Source of the DNA: Nitrospirales bacterium
Lineage (GTDB): Bacteria > Nitrospirota > Nitrospiria > Nitrospirales > UBA8639
Reading direction: 5' to 3'
Assembly: GCA_029261235.1 (NCBI GenBank)
Contig: JAJDBS010000046.1
Span: 1 to 59,606 of the forward strand
Length of the DNA: 59,606 nt
Below the pieces are notes generated by a model, which saw nothing but the letters and a program-made list of their open reading frames with translations, was not told where the DNA came from and ran no database searches. A program made the translations under genes and the position numbers. This document shows positions 28,010 to 35,797 of the stretch, piece by piece (position 1 is the stretch's first letter; each line of letters begins with the position of its first letter).

Positions 28010-29272
28010 ATGAACATCCATCATCTTCAGAAGCTAAGCATTAAATTTGCGAAATGTGTTGCCACCTTTGCAGTCTTGTTTCTCAGGCCGATACTGATTT
28101 TTAGATGGACAGGAATCCTTCCGGTCAACATAAAATCATTCCAGGAGTTTTCTCCTGTTCCCTATAAGGACCAATCGGTTTTTCCGAAGGAAGGTCCTCG
28201 ATCAATTCGAGGGAATGCTAGCTGGCATGCGACTCCAACGAGCCCCATGGTCATGGGGCATCTCTTGGAAATTAAGAATGGTCTAGTGAGTTGTTCTGGA
28301 TATGCCTTTGATCAGGCAGGTAATCTCATCGAAGGCGCTTCACACCGGTATAGCAGAAAAATCAAAAAAACGCTCGTCAGTCACCCTAGTCGGCTTCGGC
28401 CTCATATTGAAAAATTTGAGGGTGTCGTGGCTGCGATCACTGCTTCAAACCAAGATGCCTATTTTCACTGGCTCTTTGATTTGTTGCCACGTCTTAAGCT
28501 TCTAGAAGACTTGGGAGTGAAGCCCGACAAGATATATTTGCAATGTCACTATCGATTTCAACGAGAAACACTTGAGCTGTTGGGCATGGTTGCTACGCGT
28601 GACATTATAAATTGCCATGATGTGCCTTTGCTTTCAGCGTCCACGCTTATGATGCCCTGTCACGAAGTGATGGACGGGCACGAATTCCCTGATTGGGTGA
28701 TTGGTTTTTTACGAGACCGATTTTTGCCAACAGTGGAAAAGGCGGAGCTTCATCAGAAGAAGAGGGTCTATGTTTCTCGTGCTGATGCCTTGTTCCGACG
28801 GGTTACGAATGAACATGAAATTCTTCCTATTTTGGCTGAATATGGATTTGTCGTGGTGAAATTGGAAAAACTCTCTTTTCAAGAACAGGTCGCCTTATTT
28901 ATGGAGGCCGAGGCTGTTGTGCTGCCCCATGGCAGTGGTCTTGCTAATTTGGTCTTTTGTTCAAAAGGTATCCCGGTGATAGAGCTTCTCCCGTCTGTTG
29001 TTCTTGACCATGGCTTTCGGCTCAGTACCGCAGCGGGGCTCGACTATTTTTTCCTGAATTCGAGAGATGGAGACTCCACACTTATTGCAGGGGCTAGTCA
29101 TTCTGGTAATATTCCTTATGATTTTATGATCCACCCCGAAGACTTGGTTGCTACGCTCCGGTTAGCCGGTATTGAGAAGGCTCGGAATGGAAATTCGATC
29201 ATTTCATCATTGTCCATAGAACAACATTTAGAGGCAGAGTATGTTCAGCGATCAGCCCTTGGAATCAAATGA
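28010..29272 (+). CDS. Glycosyltransferase family 61 (DUF563)
   Basis: 420 residues. GT61 motifs: AYFHWLFDLLPRLKLLEDLG, KRVYVSRADALFRRVTNEHE, and AEAVVLPHGSGLANLVFCSKGIPVIEL. A hydrophobic N-terminus (FAVLFLRPILIF) could be a membrane anchor. GT61 includes xylosyl-, GlcNAc- and other transferases; in bacteria it is common in capsule and LPS clusters. ATG at 28010 is used; a TTG directly before it also opens the frame. Confidence 0.8.
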   Translation: MNIHHLQKLSIKFAKCVATFAVLFLRPILIFRWTGILPVNIKSFQEFSPVPYKDQSVFPKEGPRSIRGNASWHATPTSPMVMGHLLEIKNGLVSCSGYAFDQAGNLIEGASHRYSRKIKKTLVSHPSRLRPHIEKFEGVVAAITASNQDAYFHWLFDLLPRLKLLEDLGVKPDKIYLQCHYRFQRETLELLGMVATRDIINCHDVPLLSASTLMMPCHEVMDGHEFPDWVIGFLRDRFLPTVEKAELHQKKRVYVSRADALFRRVTNEHEILPILAEYGFVVVKLEKLSFQEQVALFMEAEAVVLPHGSGLANLVFCSKGIPVIELLPSVVLDHGFRLSTAAGLDYFFLNSRDGDSTLIAGASHSGNIPYDFMIHPEDLVATLRLAGIEKARNGNSIISSLSIEQHLEAEYVQRSALGIK

Positions 29273-29482
29273 GAACGTATTGATGGCTGGGAAGAGACTG
29301 TTCCTTCTCCATTCTTTTTGGAAGATAGGAGAATTGACAACAAGCCGTTCTTCAGGAAAAATGATGACTGCCTTGGGCAGTCATGAATCTCATACGGATA
29401 TTGTTTATGAAGATTAAAGGTGCGATCTGAAGAATCTGAAGAGTAAGTATGAATCTTTTTTTTGTTGTGAAATAGTCGGATT

Positions 29483-30448
29483 GTGGGATATATAGACCCT
29501 AAGACATCTACAGCCTCTAACCCCACACATGAGGGCGGGAATCAGCCCGCCAGTGCGACTCACCGACTTCATAAATTATTACATAAACGCTTGAAGATTC
29601 CGCAGGGAATGCTCCAGCCATTCCTTAGCGCGACCAGGATCATAGGAAATCCCAAGGAATATTGGTTACGAAAACGTTTGGCGGATGCGATTATTGCTGA
29701 TAATCACTCGCGGTTCAATATTCCTCAAAGAGATGGCTACAAATTTTTTTTGCAAGATGATCTTCCAGGGATTGCAGATGTTGTTCGGTACTGCACGGCA
29801 TTGTATCAAGAATCACGAAAGGCTTTTTCGCCAGAATCTCTCCAGAATAATCCTAAGAAGAAGTATTTTAATGTTCTGCTTGAAGGTGAGGACTTCTGTC
29901 AACATCCTGAACTTCTCCGACGCTTAGTGGCACGACCTATTCTTGATACGGCAACGGCCTATCTTGGTGCTGTGCCTCAATTGAGTGGGGCCATGTTGGT
30001 GTGGTCGCCAGAAAATGATTCCGCACGATCTAGCCAGCTTTTTCATTTTGATTACGAAGATCTGACGCAATTAAAGATGTTTATTAATATTTTTGACACA
30101 GCAGAAGATCAGGGGCCACTGACATTTCTGCCTGCAACTATTTCAGCCCAAGTGCAAAAGTCCATTGGGCGCATTCTTGGCCGAGTATCCGATGAACGGA
30201 TTTATGAGGCAGGAGGTCGTAGTCATGCATTCAAGTTGGTGGGGCCTAGTGGTTCGGGGGCATTTTTAGATACATCACATTGTCTTCACTACGGCAGTCG
30301 GTTTAACAAGAGAGACCGCCTGATCTTAATCGTGCAATTTCTGAAGTTTCATTCTTCTTACCGAAGTTATCTTCCATTTAAGGCACCTTCAACTTTTCCA
30401 AATTTTACCCCTGATGCAGTTCAGAGGCTTGCCTTAGGGATTCATTAA
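29483..30448 (+). CDS. Phytanoyl-CoA dioxygenase-like (PhyH) oxygenase
   Basis: 321 residues from a GTG. Iron-binding His-x-Asp in SQLFHFDYEDLTQLKMF, distal His in DTSHCLHYGSR followed by RLILIVQFLKF for 2-oxoglutarate. DQGPLTFLPATIS is the usual PhyH strand pair. The start is uncertain: the first 40 residues are low-complexity and a later Met (residue 43) could begin the protein. Second 2-oxoglutarate oxygenase of the island; it directly precedes the nonulosonate-like operon and may hydroxylate a sugar or lipid in that pathway. Confidence 0.7.
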   Translation: MGYIDPKTSTASNPTHEGGNQPASATHRLHKLLHKRLKIPQGMLQPFLSATRIIGNPKEYWLRKRLADAIIADNHSRFNIPQRDGYKFFLQDDLPGIADVVRYCTALYQESRKAFSPESLQNNPKKKYFNVLLEGEDFCQHPELLRRLVARPILDTATAYLGAVPQLSGAMLVWSPENDSARSSQLFHFDYEDLTQLKMFINIFDTAEDQGPLTFLPATISAQVQKSIGRILGRVSDERIYEAGGRSHAFKLVGPSGSGAFLDTSHCLHYGSRFNKRDRLILIVQFLKFHSSYRSYLPFKAPSTFPNFTPDAVQRLALGIH

Positions 30449-30661
30449 CATAGGGGCTTATGTTCGGCTCCATATTAGTGGGGACGAAAGGGGTTGAGTT
30501 TCGCTGGTTGATCTTGGCTAGCTGCCAAGAGAATCCTTACTGAATCATCATGTGGGTATTGATATCAGCCATCGACAGGCGTTGCTATGAAATCATACAA
30601 TCTCTGAAGACTTCTGGGAATCGTTTTTTACACTGCCTTCACTTTTACAAAGGGTACATAC

Positions 30662-31573
30662 ATGGTATCTCCAGCTCCATCCTCGTTGAGTTCTTTTGCG
30701 TTGCCAGGCTCTCTCCCTATTCCTAAATTCATTGCCGAAATTGGATGCAATCATAGGGGCGATGTTGAGACGGCGAAGCAGATGATGGTTGTCGCGAAGA
30801 CCTGTGGTGCTGATATCGTAAAATTTCAGAAAAGACATTCCCGTGAATTGTTGACTCCAGAGCAATACAATGCGCCCTATGAGAACATTAATAGTTATGG
30901 GAAGACGTATGGAGAGCATAGAGAATTTTTAGAATTTGACCTCGACACTCATGCCAAGTTGAAAAGTTATGCGGAAGAGCATGGCGTGGAGTATTCGACT
31001 TCCGTTTGGGATTTGACCAGTGCACGGGAGATGACGAGTCTTAAGCCTGGGCTGCTGAAGGTTCCATCGGCCTGCAATAATCATGTAGACATGTTGAAGG
31101 TGTTGCGAGACGAATTTGAGGGGCAAGTACACATTTCGGTCGGAATGTCGACAGAAGAAGAAATTGAGACTGCCGTGGATGTGTTTCAATCTTGTCCTGA
31201 GCGGGTTGTCCTCTATTCCTGTACCTCAGGGTATCCTGTCCCTTTTGATGATGTCTGCCTTTTGGAAATTGTTCGCCTCATTCAAAAATATAAAAATGAC
31301 GGGCGGGTCGGTGAAATTGGGTTTTCCGGTCACCATAATGGGATCGCTATTGATTCGATTGCCACTGTATTAGGAGCCTCATTTATCGAGCGACATTTTA
31401 CACTTGATCGAGCGTGGAAGGGGTCTGATCATTCTGCTTCTCTTGAGCCAAGCGGTTTTTCCCGATTAACCCGTGATATTAAGCATCTAGGGCAAGCTTG
31501 GACTCTTCGGCCTAGCGAAATACTCCCTATCGAATTGCCTCAGCGAGAGAAACTGAAATTTCGACAACAATAA
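30662..31573 (+). CDS. NeuB-family nonulosonate synthase, lacking SAF domain
   Basis: 303 residues. TIM-barrel NeuB signatures: KFIAEIGCNHRGDVETAKQM, ADIVKFQKR, LKVPSACNNHVDMLK, HISVGMSTEEEIE, LYSCTSGYPVPFDDV and FSGHHNGIAIDSIATVLGAS then IERHFTLDRAWKGSDHSASL. The family condenses phosphoenolpyruvate with an N-acyl hexosamine to a nine-carbon sugar acid (sialic, legionaminic or pseudaminic type). The C-terminal SAF (antifreeze-like) domain of typical NeuB (about 340 aa) is missing. First gene of a rightward four-gene unit. Confidence 0.85.
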   Translation: MVSPAPSSLSSFALPGSLPIPKFIAEIGCNHRGDVETAKQMMVVAKTCGADIVKFQKRHSRELLTPEQYNAPYENINSYGKTYGEHREFLEFDLDTHAKLKSYAEEHGVEYSTSVWDLTSAREMTSLKPGLLKVPSACNNHVDMLKVLRDEFEGQVHISVGMSTEEEIETAVDVFQSCPERVVLYSCTSGYPVPFDDVCLLEIVRLIQKYKNDGRVGEIGFSGHHNGIAIDSIATVLGASFIERHFTLDRAWKGSDHSASLEPSGFSRLTRDIKHLGQAWTLRPSEILPIELPQREKLKFRQQ

Positions 31574-31601
31574 GACGTCAATTGAGAAGAGAGATAAGAC
31601 T

Positions 31602-32360
31602 GTGCCGAAAGTGTTGGCCATCATTCCTGCCCGCGGAGGATCAAAAGGATTACCTCGAAAAAACATTCTTGCTTTGAGTGGACATCCCCTCTTGGCCTAT
31701 TCAATTGCTGCGGGAAAACAAGCAAGTCGTGTCAGTCGTACAGTCTGTTCTACCGATGATTTAGAAATCCAGCAGCATGCCCAGGCATACGGCGCTGAAG
31801 TCCCTTTTCTTCGTCCCTCCTCTTTAGCGCAAGATCGTTCTCCTGATCTTCCTTTATTTCTTCATGTCCTTGAGTGGTTTGAGCAACATCAGGGGTGGAA
31901 GCCAGAGATTATTGTGCATCTTCGTCCGACGTCCCCCATCCGGTTTCCTGGACAAGTTGATGAAGCCGTGGAGTTGCTCCTCACTCATCCTGAAGCAACG
32001 AGCGTTCGTGCTGTGTGTCCTGCACCATGTACGCCATATAAAATGTGGCGTCCTGGTGAACAGCACAATGAGCCAACTGTTTATATGGAGCCTTTGCTGA
32101 AACTGCACGGCACCACAGAGCCGTTCAATCAGCCACGTCAGGATTTGCCAATGGTCTGGTGGCAAACGGGGAGCCTTGATGTGATTCGGACGTCGACGAT
32201 TCTCAAGGGATCAATGACAGGCGAAAAGATACTCCCGTTGGTGACGGATCAGAATTATGCCGTAGATATAGACGGCGAATTGGGCTTTCGAATCGCTGAG
32301 GGTGTCATGCAAGGGCTGAAGTGTATTCGGCCAGGGTCTCCCTCTCCTGAGCCCAAATAA
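31602..32360 (+). CDS. Acylneuraminate-type cytidylyltransferase (NeuA-like)
   Basis: 252 residues from a GTG. LAIIPARGGSKGLPRKNIL is the CMP-sugar synthetase nucleotide loop; VCSTDDLEIQQHAQAYGAEV, HLRPTSPIR and VDIDGELGFRIAEG follow in family order. Activates a nonulosonic acid with CTP to the CMP-sugar used by glycosyltransferases. It lies 28 bases after the NeuB-like gene, which sets the pathway context. Confidence 0.85.
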   Translation: MPKVLAIIPARGGSKGLPRKNILALSGHPLLAYSIAAGKQASRVSRTVCSTDDLEIQQHAQAYGAEVPFLRPSSLAQDRSPDLPLFLHVLEWFEQHQGWKPEIIVHLRPTSPIRFPGQVDEAVELLLTHPEATSVRAVCPAPCTPYKMWRPGEQHNEPTVYMEPLLKLHGTTEPFNQPRQDLPMVWWQTGSLDVIRTSTILKGSMTGEKILPLVTDQNYAVDIDGELGFRIAEGVMQGLKCIRPGSPSPEPK

Positions 32361-32430
32361 GCCATGAATTTTCGACTATCCCGAGCTTTGTGTTTTCTCG
32401 ATGCTCCTCCGTCTTTTCCGAAAGTGTTCA

Positions 32431-33459
32431 ATGCCTAAAGTGGACGATTCACACCGTATTTTGGTTTGTGGTGTCGGTTCTGTCGGTGAACGACATATTC
32501 GAAATTTGTTGACATTGGGCTATGAAAATATTGCAGTCTATAGAGCTCGAGAATTGCCTTTCCGAGATTTGAACCTATCTCCACAGATCTATACTGATTT
32601 GGGAAAAGCGCTGACCGACTTCGCACCAACCGTTACATTTGTGACCAACCCGACAGCCTTACATATTCCGGTGGCATTGGAGGCTGCTCGAGCGAACAGT
32701 CACCTTTTTATTGAAAAGCCGATCAGTCACAATTTAGAAGGCATTGAAGAATTGTCTCGTGAGTTAGAAGCCAACCAATGTCAGGCCATGGTGGGGTATA
32801 TGTTACGGTTTCATCCTTTTTTTAAACAGGTGAAGGCCTGGTTAGATGAAGGGGAATCCGGTACGCTCGGTAGACCTATTTTTCTTCGTACAACCTGGGG
32901 TGAACATCTTCCTGACTGGCATCCTTGGGAGGATTACCGGCTTGGGTATGCGGCCAATTCCTCTATGGGCGGAGGGCCCTCTCTGACTCTCAGTCATGAT
33001 CTCGATATCTTGGTGTGGTTGTTTGGAGCTCCCACAAGTCTGTGTGGCCTTCCGAACTCTAGCTCACCCTTAGAAATCAATGTCGAACATAGCATCGATA
33101 TTCTTCTTCGTTTTAATCAGGGAGTGACGGCGAATGTTCATCTTGATTATTGCCAACGGCCACCAACGCGAGCATGGGAAATCATGTGTAGTCACGGACA
33201 TGTTCAGATCGATGTTCTTGCTGGCACATTAAAGAGATGGAAATCGATCGTTGGAGAGAGTACTCCTACGGATCGTCCTCAGAAGATAGATGACGCCCAG
33301 ACGTTGCCCGAGAATTTTGAGCGAAATGATCTGTTTCTTGATGAACTACGATATTTCTTCAATTGCCTGGCAACCGGCGAACGAGCCATGCCAGATATTG
33401 GTATTGCAGCTGAAAGCGTTCGCATAGCTCAACAGGCTCTTTCAAAGGATCTTGCATGA
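32431..33459 (+). CDS. Gfo/Idh/MocA-family oxidoreductase
   Basis: 342 residues. NAD(P)-binding ILVCGVGSVGERHIRNL at the N-terminus, the family EKP motif in LFIEKPISHN, then YMLRFHPFFKQ and SHDLDILVWLFG in the substrate domain. Likely a sugar dehydrogenase or reductase in nonulosonate synthesis (PtmF-type roles are known in legionaminate pathways). The ATG at 32431 starts just before the Rossmann strand; the frame is open from 32401. Its stop overlaps the next start by ATGA. Confidence 0.8.
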   Translation: MPKVDDSHRILVCGVGSVGERHIRNLLTLGYENIAVYRARELPFRDLNLSPQIYTDLGKALTDFAPTVTFVTNPTALHIPVALEAARANSHLFIEKPISHNLEGIEELSRELEANQCQAMVGYMLRFHPFFKQVKAWLDEGESGTLGRPIFLRTTWGEHLPDWHPWEDYRLGYAANSSMGGGPSLTLSHDLDILVWLFGAPTSLCGLPNSSSPLEINVEHSIDILLRFNQGVTANVHLDYCQRPPTRAWEIMCSHGHVQIDVLAGTLKRWKSIVGESTPTDRPQKIDDAQTLPENFERNDLFLDELRYFFNCLATGERAMPDIGIAAESVRIAQQALSKDLA

Positions 33460-34283
33460 ACGCACCTGAGTTTTCCCTACAAGGGAAAATTATTCTTGTG
33501 ACCGGGGCAGGAGGTCTTATTGGGCAGGAAGTTTGTGATGCCTATGCTGGGTATGGGGCCACGGTGATTGCAACAGACAACCAGGAGATCGGAAAGCTAA
33601 ACGGTCAAATAGAACGATTGAAAAAACGGCATCCTGACCGAGATATCTGTGGTGTAAGTGCGGATGTGACCTCCGAAGAGTCAGTCGAAAATCTTTTTCT
33701 TGGCATTAAAGAACAGCATAAGAGACTCGATGTCTTAGTGAACCTAGCGGCCATTGATGCGAAGTTCGATGAGGGGCAGAACGCGATTGATCTCTCTCGG
33801 TTTGAACGATACCCACTTGAATTGTGGGAGCGGTCAGTGGCGGTGAATGCCACAGGGCTTATTCGTGTGACACAGCACGCCATACGGCTCATGCTCTCTC
33901 AAGATTCTGGCAACATTATTAATGTGGCTTCGACGTATTCACTGGTGGCGCCTAATCAATCTCTTTACCAAACCGATTCTCAATCACCTCCTATATTTAA
34001 GCCTATTGATTACGTTGGGACGAAATCCATGGTGCCAAATTTTTCTCGATATGTGGCCACGTTTTATGCTCGAGATGGCATTCGATGCAACACGGTGGTA
34101 CCCCATGGGATATTCAACGAACACCCAAAGGCTTTCCAGGATAATTTTGCTAAATTATCTCCTTTGGGACGTATGTGTGACTTGAAGGAAATTCGTGGTC
34201 CTTTTGTGTTCCTGGCAGCGAATGCCTCAAGCTATATGACTGGAAGTACGTTGGTCGTCGATGGCGGGTGGACTGCGTGGTGA
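33456..34283 (+). CDS. Short-chain dehydrogenase/reductase (PtmA-like)
   Basis: 275 residues. SDR signatures: ILVTGAGGLIGQE, VLVNLAAIDA (NNAG equivalent), INVASTYS (catalytic Ser) and YVGTKS (YxxxK). The C-terminus YMTGSTLVVDGGW is the standard SDR end. Translationally coupled to the preceding oxidoreductase by the ATGA overlap. In Campylobacter-type legionaminate loci an SDR called PtmA sits with NeuB- and NeuA-type genes, so a role in making the amino-sugar precursor is inferred. Confidence 0.82.
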   Translation: MNAPEFSLQGKIILVTGAGGLIGQEVCDAYAGYGATVIATDNQEIGKLNGQIERLKKRHPDRDICGVSADVTSEESVENLFLGIKEQHKRLDVLVNLAAIDAKFDEGQNAIDLSRFERYPLELWERSVAVNATGLIRVTQHAIRLMLSQDSGNIINVASTYSLVAPNQSLYQTDSQSPPIFKPIDYVGTKSMVPNFSRYVATFYARDGIRCNTVVPHGIFNEHPKAFQDNFAKLSPLGRMCDLKEIRGPFVFLAANASSYMTGSTLVVDGGWTAW

Positions 34284-34361
34284 CAACTCCTGAAAGCCAT
34301 TGCCATAACATTCATCAGCATCGAGTCTTGCCGATCTTAGCTCACCATGAGGCATTGGGCC

Positions 34362-35759
34362 TCAACTCTTGGCGGTTACTTCAAAAATCCCCTTGGTGAT
34401 GCGACGAGTTTGAAGGCTCTTGAAGCGGTTGAGAATCTTTCGGAAATTTTCGACCCGACTCTCGACATCTGTCAATTCGATATCCGGAAATATGTGGCGA
34501 AGGTATTGATGGCGTTCTTGTCTATTGCGATTGCCCATGTGGAAGGAGGCATTGTATTGCCGTTTGATTCGACGCCATACTGCTTCTGTCTTTCCAGAGA
34601 GATAGGCTGAAGTCGTGGTTGCGGGTTGGTCACTGAGGTCATTGTCAAATTGTTCCAGAACTTCAACGATTTTTTCTGATGCAAGAGGCCCCTCTAAGAA
34701 AGCAATATATTGTTCGATGAGGGTTCTCTGTGCTTCTGAAACACTTGAGGCAGGCTGATAGTCTCCTTTCACAGAGATGCCGACGAGTGTTTGCAATTCA
34801 TCAAGGGTCAAGGCCTGTTGACTGAGACTATTGGGGAGTGCCCGGTCGAATCGATCTGAAGTCAGGGGGCGGTAAGCAATGACAGGCGTTCCTAGGATAT
34901 AACTTTCGATCCCCGTTGTGCAGCTATTATGAATCACGACTTGAGCGGCAAGAAGCCAAGGTACAATATTGCCTTCAAACACCACGCGGACATTTGAGCA
35001 GTCTGCCGTCGCTTCTACCCATGCTTCTTTACTTTCTGAAGGATGCGGTCGAATCACAATCGTATGGTCAGGAAATGCATGGGCGATGGTTGAAGCCATC
35101 GTTTGGAAGTTTTGGAATAAATCCCGATGATAAGTGGCCAGCGCTAGGTCATCTTCGTTGACGGCTGCTGGATCAGCTTTGGCGGCTCTAAGTATTTGTT
35201 GGTCTTCTCCTTTGCCTGGACGATGGTTGTTGATTCGATCGTAATTGGAATTAATGAGGATGAATCGCCCATGACGTTCTTGAAGATCTTGTGTCTGAAT
35301 CTTCCAGAAATCGCGAAACTCTGGTCGAAGTAAATCAATTCTTGGATTCCCGGTAATATGAATTGGTGCTCCTTGATAGTTTGAATGCGTCTCCCAAATG
35401 TGGCGAATTTCACGGCCCCAGGCTAGAAAAATCTTTGGTTTCTTGAATACTTCTGGCCCAAGCTTCTCCTTGATATACACTTCCGGTGATGAATAGACAA
35501 TGCTTTCTTCATCTCCGCCTGCAATCGTGTGCCCAAGTTTGTTCAGCAGGGTGTCGATGACAATATTTCGATCCGATAAGTTGATCGCCAGATAAATGGA
35601 CTGGGGTAGGGTATCCATTTTGAGATGGATTTCACGTTTCGACCCCACAATGACAGAAAAACCTCGCTCTGCCGCAAAACAGGCGAGTAAGACCTTGGCA
35701 TCAAATTCCCTATTATACACTTCAACGGGAAGAGTGAGTCGACGGCGTGGTTTTGTCAT
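34362..35759 (-). CDS. Surface carbohydrate biosynthesis protein (GT-B-like)
   Basis: 465 residues. Resembles the surface-polysaccharide biosynthesis family often found with NeuB: LTLPVEVYNREFDAKVLLAC at the start, HITGNPRIDLLRPEF, FILINSNYDRIN, HTIVIRPHPSE and VVIHNSCTTGIESYILGTPVIAYRP, the last being the polysialyltransferase/CDP-glycerol-transferase-like nucleotide pocket. Probably transfers or polymerises the CMP-nonulosonate. Convergent with the nonulosonate operon. Confidence 0.7.
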   Translation of the reverse strand: MTKPRRRLTLPVEVYNREFDAKVLLACFAAERGFSVIVGSKREIHLKMDTLPQSIYLAINLSDRNIVIDTLLNKLGHTIAGGDEESIVYSSPEVYIKEKLGPEVFKKPKIFLAWGREIRHIWETHSNYQGAPIHITGNPRIDLLRPEFRDFWKIQTQDLQERHGRFILINSNYDRINNHRPGKGEDQQILRAAKADPAAVNEDDLALATYHRDLFQNFQTMASTIAHAFPDHTIVIRPHPSESKEAWVEATADCSNVRVVFEGNIVPWLLAAQVVIHNSCTTGIESYILGTPVIAYRPLTSDRFDRALPNSLSQQALTLDELQTLVGISVKGDYQPASSVSEAQRTLIEQYIAFLEGPLASEKIVEVLEQFDNDLSDQPATTTSAYLSGKTEAVWRRIKRQYNASFHMGNRNRQERHQYLRHIFPDIELTDVESRVENFRKILNRFKSLQTRRITKGIFEVTAKS

Positions 35760-35797
35760 CTGTTGGGCACTACCTGAGCGAAGGCACTGTGGAATGT

